Source: Populus alba
Taxonomy: Eukaryota; Streptophyta; Magnoliopsida; Malpighiales; Salicaceae
Direction of reading: 5' to 3'
Length of the DNA stretch: 64,000 nt
Assembly: GCF_005239225.2 (NCBI RefSeq)
Contig: NC_133296.1
Span: 5,952,001-6,016,000 of the forward strand
The notes under the pieces: model-generated
Told to the model about the DNA's origin: nothing
The model's database searches: none
The model's input: the letters and a program-made list of their open reading frames with translations, nothing else
Part shown: positions 11,834 through 21,958 of the stretch, piece after piece
Layout: every line of letters begins with the position of its first letter
Position numbering within the stretch: position 1 is the stretch's first letter
Made by a program: the position numbers and the translations under genes

Positions 11834-14800
11834 ATGGATTTGGAATTCTTGCACACACTTGATGTTCAGATTCTTGGGGCTGTAGCTGTGGCTATTGTGG
11901 CCATTGTTATTGGTGCTGTCTTTCTCTTCTCCTCCAAAAAGCCCAAAGGTCTGAGCTTTTCTTTTTTCTTCTTCTTAATTCTGTGCTTTCTTATCCTATA
12001 TTTTGTGCATGTTGATTGAGTTTCTGTTAGGAAGATTGGATTTTTTACAAAGTTTGTGATTGTTCTATGAAATCTGGGTGGTTCTGGGTTTTCCAAATCT
12101 TCAGTATCCATATTGAGAAAGACGGTTCTTGATGTTGAATGCAGTTCAAGCTGCGCAAATGTTATACTCTAACATAGTAATAAATGGGTTGTCGTTTTAA
12201 GTTTGCTTGATGTACGAGGCTTTGATGCGATTGTTATTAGCAATGGTTGCTCTAATTGCATACTTCTATTTCTGGATCTCTGAGTTACTAATTTTAAGGT
12301 GATATAGGCTTTGCTTTTTTGTTCTACGGTTTCTCTTTGAATGATTTATAGTTGTGTAAAAGAACCTTATACTTCATCATGGATTATGGAGAGCTAGTAT
12401 TGTTGTACCACAGCTAGAACTTGGTGAACTCCCCATGAATGAGGTTTTAATGAGCAAATTGAGATTCTCTCAAGCCTAGATTGAAGTTCATTATTAACTA
12501 AAGCATGAGTAACTAAGTGGATTGGCTTTTAGCCTTTTGTACTTTTGTTTGCTTGTACGCTCAATCCTTTAGATTTTACATTTGAGCTAGCTTTATGTGA
12601 AGTTTGTTTTACCTTTATTCTTTCTATCAATTTATTTGTTGTGTTTTATGAAAACTAACTTATTTTTTCTGTTTGCTTACAGGCTGCTTAGATCCAGAAA
12701 ATTTCAAGCAGTTTAAACTTGTCAAGCGTGTTCAGTTGAGCCACAATGTGGCAAAGTTCACATTTGCACTTCCTACACCTACTTCTGTTTTAGGCCTTCC
12801 CATTGGACAGCATATAAGTTGCAAGTTCAGTTCTTTCCTTCTCTTTTTGTGAATTTTTTATGTTTGTCTGTGTCAATCGTTTCTTAATCCAGTGTTTTTA
12901 AGTATTAACCATTCAAATGGCTTCAATTATATTAATTGATATGATGGAAAGTTGCCTTAGTTGTTACCTGCCCCTGTCATTGTTTAGTTCTTTTATCAGC
13001 TTCTTTCCTGAACAGGGGTAAGGATGGTCAAGGTGAAGAGGTTATCAAACCTTACACCCCAACTACATTGGATTCTGATGTTGGACAATTCGAATTAGTC
13101 ATTAAGGTGCATACCAGAAAACTGTCCCTTGCCGGGCTTGATTTTAGTGGATTTTACTTAAATATTGATACTTGTTTTCTCTTTGTAACTGTTGTATTTC
13201 TTTTTATTATTTTGTAACTAGATGTATCCACAAGGAAGGATGTCCCATCATTTCAGAGAGTTGCAAGTCGGTGATTATCTTGCTGTCAAGGGACCCAAGG
13301 TAAATGCTCTTTTCCAAATGAACAGGTTTTTTTTTTTTTTTTTTTTTTTTTCATTTTTTCATAATTCTTACCAAATTCTGTGTTGTTCTTCGACAACAAT
13401 GTCATGTTCTGGAAACAAGGAGGGTGGTGTGTTTGCTTCTAAGGGATTCTTTCTTTCTTTTATTACACTAATTCTTGACTTTCACTATTACCACTTGATA
13501 GTAAATACATGTATTGTGATTGCATTATTATTTTCATTATGTGTTAAACGAGATGCATTGTGTGCATGATGTCCTATCATATTCACCAGATGCGATGCCT
13601 CATATGCTTCTCATAATTAGTTGAATGATTAAAACTGTGGATGTAAGTTTATCATATGCTGTTTCATCTATAACTTCCAGGCTATGATTTATCTTGTGAA
13701 TGTGTTGGTTTTAAGATTTAACTATCTAGTATTACTGAGATGAAAAAACAATGATCTGACGTGGACTGCTGGTGTTTGAAATACCATTGTAACAGGGCCG
13801 ATTTAGGTATCAACCTGGCCAGGTTAGAGCATTTGGGATGCTTGCTGGGGGCTCTGGCATTACTCCTATGTTCCAAGTATGCTATCAAGATTATATTTTT
13901 TATTCCAGTTTTGATTTCGTTCTATCTTAGCTTGCAATGGTCTTTGGCTGTTGCCTCTTGCAAGTTTTTGGTGATCACATGTTCATTGTACCTTGATGTG
14001 TCCACTTCAGGTTGCTAGAGCCATACTAGAAAACCCAAATGACAAGACAAAGGTGCACCTCATTTATGCTAATGTTACATATGAGGACATTCTTTTGAAG
14101 GTAAGTTGCAGCTCTATTTTCTTCTGATGCTCCATTGTAGCTCACATTCAGTTGAACTATCAAGTCAATGTGCCCTATGCTGGGCTAAATGGAGCCCTAA
14201 GCGAGTGAATATCATGCAGTGCCATCTATTTGGTGGGATAATAAACCATGAGGTGAAAATACCTTGGCAGTTTTGTGTCTGCTGGCAAACTTCATTGTTA
14301 TCAATCCCCAAAATGGAAACTAGCTGAAATATCATTTGGGTGCAGAGCACGTTCTAGCAGCATACAAACTGACTGTACAAACTCTTGACATTTGTTGGAA
14401 TTAAGAGAATTTACAATAACAGAAAAGCATGCTCCGTAGATGGAAGTTCTAAAGTTTTAGCGCGCTTAGCTGACTTTCTCATCTTTTTTCACAGGATTTC
14501 ATACCTGCTCATTTGCTCATTTATACCACTCTAGGGGAAGAAAATAGAAAAAAAATGTTCAAAGAGAAATCATTTATTGTCTTTAAAGTGTTTTGTTAGA
14601 AAAATAAATTCATTTAGTTTATACTAAATGAAACACGTGGGATTGACAAACCATCATTCATTTACCACTTGCCAAGACTTCATTGTAGTGTAGTTCAGTG
14701 GAACCAAAACTTTTTCGGAAACTGTTGGTTGATAATGTTGGTCTTTGGAGAAAGAAAATTCCTTTTAAAAATAATTCTAGAAAGATTAACAATAATAAAA

Positions 14801-16107
14801 AAGAGGAACTAAATCAAATGTCACCATCTAAGCTAAGACATGGATAGTAGTCTGAAACTAAAACTTTTATAGGCTCCTCTTGTAGAAATTTTGTCAAAGC
14901 TTCTTGGGGATATTTTTTTTTCTTTTTGGCTCAAGAGGATCTGTTAGTCTGCATCCTTCTTTTGAATATTATTGTTAATACAATAACATGCCTGCCTCCA
15001 CAATATGCTGTATGTGTTATTTTGTTTTGCAATTCAAAATAATTTGAATTGTTATTTACAGGAGGAATTGGACACCCTTGCTGAGAGGTACTCTAGTCAC
15101 TTTAACGTCTACTATGTTTTGAATCAGGTTAGTTATCTTTCTTATGCCAGACAATTCTATTGTTACTTGTTTTTCCTTTTCATTTGCTTAATATGTTCGC
15201 TTTACTGTCTTCCTTTTTTCATAATTGAGACTGTCGTATTCTCTAGATCTTGGTGTAGAGAAGTCCTTGAAGATTGCAACTTGCTCATTAGTTTCTTTTA
15301 TGACTTTTTTCCCTCCTCAGCTACCTTTCCAAATACAATAGATAGTGGAGAGAGTCCTTGCCTAGCCTGGCTGTATATTGAAAATTATACTTCAACAGCC
15401 ACCCCACCCCACCCCACTCAACCCAACCTCGATGAAATCTGCTCACAATTTGTTGGGGCACAAAGATTGTGCTGGTCATAATTTAAGATAAAAATGGTCT
15501 TGAAAACCTAAATGGAATATCAAAATGAGTTCCTTGTCCAGCTTAGCTGCTTCAAGCAAATTCCTGAGATACAGCCATGAGAAACTGATTAAATCTAATT
15601 GAATTTTGTATTGGATGAATTACATATTCTGTCTGATGGCATGATCATGTTTGCACAAGCTTGTGCATGCATTATGGCTACTGTTCTGCTGGTAGGTCCT
15701 ACTTGCTGAAGCATGTTTATCACGCATAATGGGTTATAGATGTCTGTTTTATGTGGTATAGTCATTGATGACTGTTTGATTAACCAAACTGTGTTGGTGG
15801 ATGTTATTTTCTCCTTAGCCTCCCGAAACATGGGATGGTGGTGTTGGCTTTGTATCAAAGGAAATGATTCAAACCTACTGCCCTGCACCAGCACCTGATA
15901 TCAAGGTATGTTTTTGATTTTCTTACATTCATCATGAGACATCAGGGAAAGATAAAATATAGTTGAAAGAAAATTACAACAATTGCTACTTATTTTCCAT
16001 CATGCAATCCACAGATTCTAAGGTGTGGACCACCACCTATGAACAAGGCCATGGCAGCTCACCTCGAAGCTCTTGGATATGCACCTGAGATGCTGTTCCA
16101 GTTCTGA
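11834..16107 (+). CDS. CBR1: NADH-cytochrome b5 reductase 1, complete, nine exons
   Basis: The product transfers electrons from NADH through FAD to cytochrome b5, feeding fatty-acid desaturation and related membrane redox reactions. Exons: 11834-11948, 12683-12824, 13016-13106, 13222-13299, 13796-13876, 14011-14100, 15062-15127, 15819-15905, 16015-16107. All introns are GT-AG and all phases agree, giving 280 residues against about 281 in Arabidopsis CBR1. Residues 11-32 form a hydrophobic N-terminal anchor, suiting attachment to the ER or mitochondrial outer membrane with the domain in the cytosol. FAD-domain signatures are KPYTPTT (97-103) and GRMSHHF (121-127); NADH-domain signatures are GGSGITPM (160-167) and CGPPPM (254-259). 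The chain ends in FQF. No key residue is missing and no frameshift is seen. The start is the only Met that places the anchor at the N-terminus. No gene lies close on either side. Confidence 0.95.
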
Positions 16108-16164
16108 TCCTTGAAAACTTGTTGACCCTCTATTTGGATTGGTATTCATCACTCTCCTGGTTTC

Positions 16165-16170
16165 AATAAA
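16165..16170 (+). terminator. Poly(A) signal of CBR1
   Basis: AATAAA lies 58 bp after the CBR1 stop codon, in a suitable position for the cleavage signal. Confidence 0.55.
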
Positions 16171-16229
16171 AAGACTAGATTGAGAAAAAACTTCATCGAG
16201 TTGTACGCAATGTTGCTCACTCTCCAATT

Positions 16230-16335
16230 GATCCTAGATTTGAGATTTTTAAGGTTGGTTGTGGAACAATTTTACTTCACTCGATCCTAGATTTGAGATT
16301 TTTAAGGTTGGATGTTGAACAAATTTTACTTAACT
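16230..16335 (+). repeat. 53-bp tandem duplication in the CBR1 3' flank
   Basis: GATCCTAGATTTGAGATTTT begins at 16230 and again at 16283. The two 53-bp units differ by a few bases. They lie just after the likely poly(A) site and could be in an extended 3' UTR. Confidence 0.8.
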
Positions 16336-16769
16336 TAGACTGCATTTGGTTACTGTTTTGGGACGGATATAGAAAAAATAGACGAGACAAGACGATGGAG
16401 ATATAAAATGAATTTACTTTTGAGATCAATTTAGATTGAATTTTGATATTTACAATACAGATACATAGAGATGTCTAGTTTCTCCGAGTAAATGCGACCT
16501 TAATGATCGATAGCATAATGAGACATAACTGTCATGATGAAAGAACCACAACCCAGAAAGGGTATAAATTTGATTTTATGCTGTAATAACTGAACATGTT
16601 AAAAGAGCATGCTGGCAACTTGTGTTTACTCATAATTTGAAGTTATGGTAGCAATTAGCAGGCATCAATCCCGTGAGACCAAGGTAGAAACAAGATGAAG
16701 TTGTTGATGGGATATAAACACGCACACATCGCCCCTACAAAACCACAGAACCTCACTACCTCTAGGATA

Positions 16770-16905
16770 AAAGAGAGTGCAGCAAGCTGGCCCGGGGATG
16801 GTCAACTGCAAGCTTGTTTTTGCGAATGTCCTGGGTTCGAATCCTGTTACCTCTGTGGTGTCCCTCGGGAATTAGTTGTGCAAGCTCTCAGGTTATAAAA
16901 AAAAA
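16770..16905 (+). mobile_element. SINE-like retroposon
   Basis: GGGTTCGAATCCTG at about 16835 is an excellent RNA polymerase III B box. A GGGAATTAGTTGTGCAAGCT segment and a 14-base poly(A) tail ending at 16911 follow. GCAAGCTGGCCCGG just upstream resembles the tail motif of a second copy. The A box and flanking duplication are not clear, so the 5' limit is approximate. Confidence 0.55.
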
Positions 16906-16952
16906 AAAAAGAGTACACAGAGAAAGACTCGTTTCAAAGGTAAAAACAAGAT

Positions 16953-17172
16953 CAAGGCGTGGAGATTTGTTTGTACGTTCTACTACCAAACAACCGGATC
17001 TTTTGGTGATATAAAAAATTGATGTAAGAATGACTTCAACTATAATCGACGCGTCTAAATTACAAGGCGTGGAGATTTGTTTGTACGTTCTACTACCAAA
17101 CAACCGGATCTTTTGGTGATATAAAAAATTGATGTAAGAATGACTTCAACTATAATCGACGCGTCTAAATTA
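16953..17172 (+). repeat. 110-bp perfect tandem duplication
   Basis: Units 16953-17062 and 17063-17172 look identical over all 110 bases, starting CAAGGCGTGGAGATTTGTTT, and the identity runs a few bases beyond. The lack of differences indicates a recent duplication or an assembly artefact. No coding content is recognised. Confidence 0.95.
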
Positions 17173-17349
17173 CAATGCACTTGGGGGTTTTTAAGAAGGA
17201 AGTGCCTTACTTGCCCGTTCATCGAAAAAAAAAGAATAAAAAAAATGTTTTGTTGACTTGCATAGATTATGGGAGTCACATTGTTGTGGAAGTCAACAAC
17301 TGCGACTAATTAGCAATTTAAATAGTTGGATGACAACTGATTACTCGTG

Positions 17350-17480
17350 GTTTGGGAACGCCGCTCAAAAGAGTTCATTACACAAAATTTTATTTTTAAA
17401 AAAATTATTTTTTAATGTTTTAGATTATTTTAATATATTGATTTAAAAATAAAATATTTTAAAAATATTTTTTTTTATTT
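17350..17480 (+). mobile_element. MITE-like AT-rich element copy
   Basis: Head GTTTGGGAACGCCGCTCAAA, then the family core TTTTAATATATTGATTTAAA and A/T runs. The GTGTTTGGGAACGC-type head also occurs in related copies. The right end is degraded. Confidence 0.5.
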
Positions 17481-17554
17481 TAATATATTTTTTGAGTGAA
17501 AGATATCTTGGATGGCAATACCATGTGTTGTCCTGTAAATGTATTAATGTCTGT

Positions 17555-17735
17555 CTGGGAAGTGGTTGAATAATTTATTTTGTTAATTTTAAATTTTTTT
17601 AAATTTTTTTTTTTTTAATTATTTTGATATATTGATGTTAAAAATAATTTTTTTATAAAATAATTATTATAATATATTTTTAAATAAAAAAAACTTTAAA
17701 AAATTATCTCACCAGTATTTCAAACACTTTCTAAT
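17555..17735 (+). mobile_element. MITE-like AT-rich element copy
   Basis: GGGAAGTGGTTGAATAAT head, core TTTTGATATATTGATGTTAA and tail ACTTTAAAAAATTATCTCAC, then TTTCAAACACTTTC. Same family as the preceding copy and in the same orientation. Confidence 0.5.
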
Positions 17736-18154
17736 TTGATATGACTATCTATAAGCCAACTACTACTAGATCACCAAGATGAAAAATAAGATTCTAAAGA
17801 GGTATTTCAAATAGTGATATCAGTTTATTTTGTAAGATATTTTTTACTTAGAAATATATGAATTTTTTTTTAAGATTAATTTGATATAATAAATTAAAAT
17901 GATCAAAAAATTCAAAATAAAATTTAAAATTCTTGAAAACTCTGGGTTTATATTTTAATGTGAATCTATAAGTTATAAATACATAGACATGTGGCAGGTC
18001 GGTTATATTGAATATGTATGTGCTTTGAAAATGGGACCACGTGGTCACCCCCTCTTTTCTCACAAATCACTAGCATTTTTTTTGAGGCAGATTGATTCTT
18101 TGGGTTCAGAAATTGAAAAATATAATAGAATCAAGCCACTGATCTTACTCTAGC

Positions 18155-18156
<2 letters not shown>
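17736..18156. other. Gene-free AT-rich region
   Basis: No gene or recognised repeat is seen. Confidence 0.4.
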
Positions 18157-18201
<45 letters not shown>

Positions 18202-18423
18202 TTTTAACATATCTTTTTATATGAAAGTATTTTAAGTTTAAAATTTACATAGACTCGTATTATAATATGCTTTAATTTTTATCAAATAAATAGAAATGGT
18301 GATATTCAACTCATGATCACTTGTTTATTAAAACTTTGATACCATGTTAAATAACCATCTTTGACCTAATAATTTAAATTTTTAGGTGAGATTTTAAGAT
18401 ATAATTTATATAATTCTTTAACA
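18157..18423 (-). mobile_element. TRIM copy with an (AT)n-expanded terminal repeat
   Basis: On the minus strand the 5' terminal repeat is 18345-18423 (TG...CA, 79 bp), followed by TGGTATCAAAGT (18333-18344), close to the tRNA-iMet primer site. The interior is 18210-18332. The 3' terminal repeat starts at 18209 (TGTTAAAAAATAAT) and then runs into about 40 bp of (AT)n down to 18157 where the rest of the repeat should be. Same family as 10952-11243. Confidence 0.68.
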
Positions 18424-19047
18424 GTATTATGTATATATAGTATTTGTACTGTGAACATGTTCAAAGGACCATTGAGAGGCATTATCTTTTTTATTTTTTA
18501 TTTTAAAAAGTTGTTGGTGTATGTTGGGTCAAGGTATGACCACATAATCCAAAGCTATTGAATCAATTATGATTGTTGGATCCAAAATACTTAAAATATT
18601 TTTTATATTCTTAATAATTTTTTACATTTAAAAAAAAATTTGATATTGATTCACTGTAAAGCGCAGGTTAATATATTAATTTTATCTCAAAACTTGGGCA
18701 TGCAAACTCATTTCTTTCTTCTTTCTTTTCTTTTTTTTTTTTAAATTTTTTTTTGGATATATTAATTTTTAAGGAGGTTGATAAAATACTTTTGTTGTTA
18801 ATTGAAACATTTCATCTTCAACAGCAACCCGTATCATAAGCAGATTAATCTTGAAAGATAGGAAAGATACATCCATCGGTTTAACAATCTTTCGCGATAT
18901 AGAATCACAAGCTAACAAATAATTTTTTTTTTTTTTTTCAATTAGATGGTGCTTTCGTGTATTTTTTGTAGATAAAATTATAAAATTAAATAAATCCCTT
19001 CAATTTAATAATAATAATAATAATAATAAGCCATATAATAATAATAA

Positions 19048-19050
<3 letters not shown>
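18424..19050. other. Gene-free AT-rich region
   Basis: No gene is seen. It ends with two short (AAT)n arrays (about 19008-19030 and 19036-19047) leading into the (AT)n tract. Confidence 0.4.

Positions 19051-19083
<33 letters not shown>
19051..19083. repeat. (AT)n microsatellite
   Basis: About 16 AT dinucleotides following AAGCC spacers. Confidence 0.95.
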
Positions 19084-19086
<3 letters not shown>

Positions 19087-19164
19087 TTTGAAATTTTATC
19101 TTGAGATGCACTAATCGAAAAGAAATGATAGAAAAGACGGCCAACCTTCTGGATTATAGGGATG

Positions 19165-19345
19165 GTTAATATTTGAGCATTAATTATTTTTTAAAGTATA
19201 TTTTAATTAAAAATATATTAAAAAAATATATATTATATTTTAAATTTTATTTTTAATATTAACATATTAAAATGATCAACAAATACTAAAAATAAAATAT
19301 TTTTAAACAAAATTAATTAGTTTAAAAACAATAATTCTTCACAAA
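19165..19345 (-). mobile_element. MITE-like AT-rich element copy, inverted
   Basis: The inverted core TTTTAATATTAACATATTAA with A/T runs and a trailing AACAATAATTCTTCAC segment matches the minus-strand version of the family at 42060-42285. Confidence 0.4.
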
Positions 19346-20299
19346 AACAAACAATTTCAATCACTTCAATCAATGGATTCATGAATGACGTGTTAACTAA
19401 TTATTATTTTGCAATGAAAATGGTTTATTTTTAGATTTTTAGTCAAAATTTTGAAAAGAAGCTCCCACCTCAACCCAACAAGTCATGGCACCAACCACGT
19501 CGACTATTTATTGACAACGAACAAGGTCGATTTGGAAATACAAGAGGATTGGAAGAATCATAAAGGACAAAAGTAAAACAAAAAATCAGACCTTATTTGA
19601 ATAATTTATAAATAAATTCTTCGAAATGATTGCAGATACTTTAGTCTCTTGATTTTTTTTTTATTAATATAAATATTCAAGTTAGTTTATGTATATCTTA
19701 ATTAATTATATAAACTTTAAAATTAATGACCATTATATAAAATTTTAGTAATTATTATATTAACAACCATAAAACTATAATCTAAAATCATAAGAAAAAT
19801 AAATCCTTCGAACCCAAGTCTCTTAGGAATTTTGAGAAGCCTCCTCTTGATCTATATTGACAAATTAATATTGGGTGACCGTATAAAATATAATTTGAAC
19901 AATTCTTTCGTTGTAATAACAACATTACAAGGTATTTGTTTTTTTTTATTTAAAGAAAGTAGTGATTTTATTTTAATAAATAAAGTATAAATACATTCAT
20001 ATCACATCTAAATTATAAATGAAAAGAGAAATGAAATGAAATTCGTCAAAATTCAACTGCTTAGCTAATAATTTGACTACTTAGAACATGGATTTTCTGA
20101 AATATACAATCCAACGTCTACCTAAAATATTTACAGTAGTTTGGCATTCAAATCCCAAAGCCCTTGAGTACATAGTTTGAATGTATAGAAAACTTGTGAT
20201 CATGATATATAGAGAAAATGCTTGTAATTTCCAAGTCTTCCTCCAGTTTTTGACTTCAATTTTTATTTTTCTTTTTCATCTTGGAGTTACTTTGCAATT
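19346..20299. other. Gene-free AT-rich region
   Basis: No gene is supported. A GAACCCAAGTCTC box near 19808 resembles a decayed polymerase III or LTR fragment, but no ends could be defined. Confidence 0.35.
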
Positions 20300-20500
20300 T
20301 AATGGAACTGTTTGTATTTGCAATGTAAAAATGATTTTTTTTTATTTTAAATATTTTTTTATATTTTAGATTGTTTTAATGTATTGATATCAAAAATAAA
20401 TTTAAAAAATAATATTATTTTAATATGTTTTTAAATAAAAAAAACATCAAAAAATAATTGCTATAACAATATCAAATTAACTCAAAAAAAACCAAATGAT
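20300..20500 (+). mobile_element. MITE-like AT-rich element copy
   Basis: Clear core TTTTAATGTATTGATATCAA flanked by an A/T-rich left arm and the tail AAAAAACATCAAAAAATAAT, then TTGCTATAACAATATC. One of the best-preserved copies in the window. Confidence 0.6.
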
Positions 20501-20739
20501 TTCTCTAAAGAATAAATAAATAATCAACGCCTGTTTTTCTTTTATTTTAACATTTAATATATCCATGAGTCCATATCTGTTTATAGATTATATCAAGTTT
20601 AAACTCTATTATAAATTTCACTTTTTTTTTCCTCATGAATATTAAAAAATATACCAACTCAAAATAATAATTTAAGAGTACCCAATTATTATCCAATCCA
20701 AGTCTTTGGGCTTTTTGTTTTTATGGTTGAAATTTATAT

Positions 20740-20920
20740 TTTGTGATTTTTTAAAATATATTTTTTGCATGAAATTAATTTATTTTTATTGTTTTTGGAT
20801 TGTTTTGATGTTTTGATATTAAAAATAATTTTAAAAAAATAAAACAAATATTATTTTTATGTATTTTAAAGTAAAAAATACTTTAAAAAATAATCGCTTA
20901 TTATAATTCTAGACAGTATT
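20740..20920 (+). mobile_element. MITE-like AT-rich element copy
   Basis: Core TTTTGATGTTTTGATATTAA, then ACTTTAAAAAATAATCGCTT. Same family and orientation as 20300-20500, 240 bp upstream. Confidence 0.6.
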
Positions 20921-21478
20921 TTTGTACACTTTGAAATAGTTAAATTAAGAACAATTTTAGAGGAAAAAAAAATTAAAATTCTATTTGTTGTTTTATTTGG
21001 ATTTTCATATCCAAAATGAATTTTATTAAATAGTAAAATCATAATTAAATACTAATTGAAAGAGGAAAGCTCAAGCTATCCGTTTATCAAAAGAATCTTG
21101 TAAGTAACAAAACACGCTAAAGATAAGAAGCCAAAGAAGCTATCCGTTTCCTTGTAGAATCTGAGTTTTGCGTGTAATAACAACAACAACGACTATCACT
21201 ATTTCCTTTAATTATTATTAATTAACACTACAATGTATAACATATTGATATAAATAAGGGTAAATAAAAACTCAAAACAGAAAGCCATTAATAGCCCAAA
21301 ACAAGTACTCTACAAAAGAAACACGCAGAGGGAAAGGACAAACAAAGAGGGAAGAGGACGAGAGAGAGAGAGGCGCAAAGCCCGCTTCTACAGATAGACC
21401 CTATTCCCACGCTAACTTCAGAGTCCTTCCCTTTGTGTTTTGTTTGCACTCAAAAGAAAAAGAAAAGAAAAGAAAACT

Positions 21479-21519
<41 letters not shown>

Positions 21520-21958
21520 ACAACGGCCAATTTTGGTGTGTGCTCGTTTATTTTCTACGGTACGATTCTATACACCGTGCACAACGAACAAAGAAACACC
21601 CCTTTTGTTTTTTCGGTTTTTCCTATATGATTTCTTTGGTGGGTTTTTAATCTTTTCTCTTTTTGAGTGGTTTTTGGTCCTTTTTTCTGTTGGTGGGTTG
21701 TGTTCTGAATGATATTGAGCTGGTTTTTCACTTTCTAGCCAATGTAGGTTGAGGAAATCAATTTTGATCTATTTTCTGCAGTCTAGAGGCGATTTGGTTT
21801 GTTGAGTATTAATTTTTTTTGAAGAATATTGGAGAGATTGTAGAGGAAGAGAGATCTTTTAGCCGATGTGATTGACATAGACAATCATATTGGCAGTAAT
21901 GTGATGTTTGATACAAGATATTATAGCTGATTCTTGTTGGATTATTATTTGTATTGCA
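20921..21958 (+). promoter_or_regulatory. Upstream region and 5' leader of the GT47 gene
   Basis: AT-rich until about 21180, then a purine-rich zone from about 21290 that probably holds the promoter and leader. It contains AGAGAGAG runs (21359-21371) and the (GA)n tract at 21482-21517. Short upstream open frames start at 21433, 21435 and 21440 and run through the GA tract; if transcribed they would act as upstream ORFs. An ATG at 21908 is in frame with the main ORF. Confidence 0.45.
21482..21517 (+). repeat. (GA)n microsatellite in the GT47 leader
   Basis: About 18 GA dinucleotides, 440 bp upstream of the start codon. Leader GA tracts are common in plants and can bind GAGA-type (BBR/BPC) factors; binding here is inference. 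Confidence 0.9.

Noticed and set aside
13222..13569. 115-codon open frame
   Set aside because: It is CBR1 exon 4 read through its GT donor into the intron.
14106..14350. Open frames on both strands in the CBR1 intron after exon 6
   Set aside because: Intronic, unrelated to the CBR1 frame and without any domain.
15005..15481. 158-codon open frame
   Set aside because: Contains CBR1 exon 7 but runs into the introns on both sides; not a separate gene.
21908..21958. Extended N-terminus for the GT47 protein
   Set aside because: In frame, but it adds 17 hydrophobic residues before a complete signal anchor; MAEK at 21959 gives the normal architecture. Not excluded by sequence alone.
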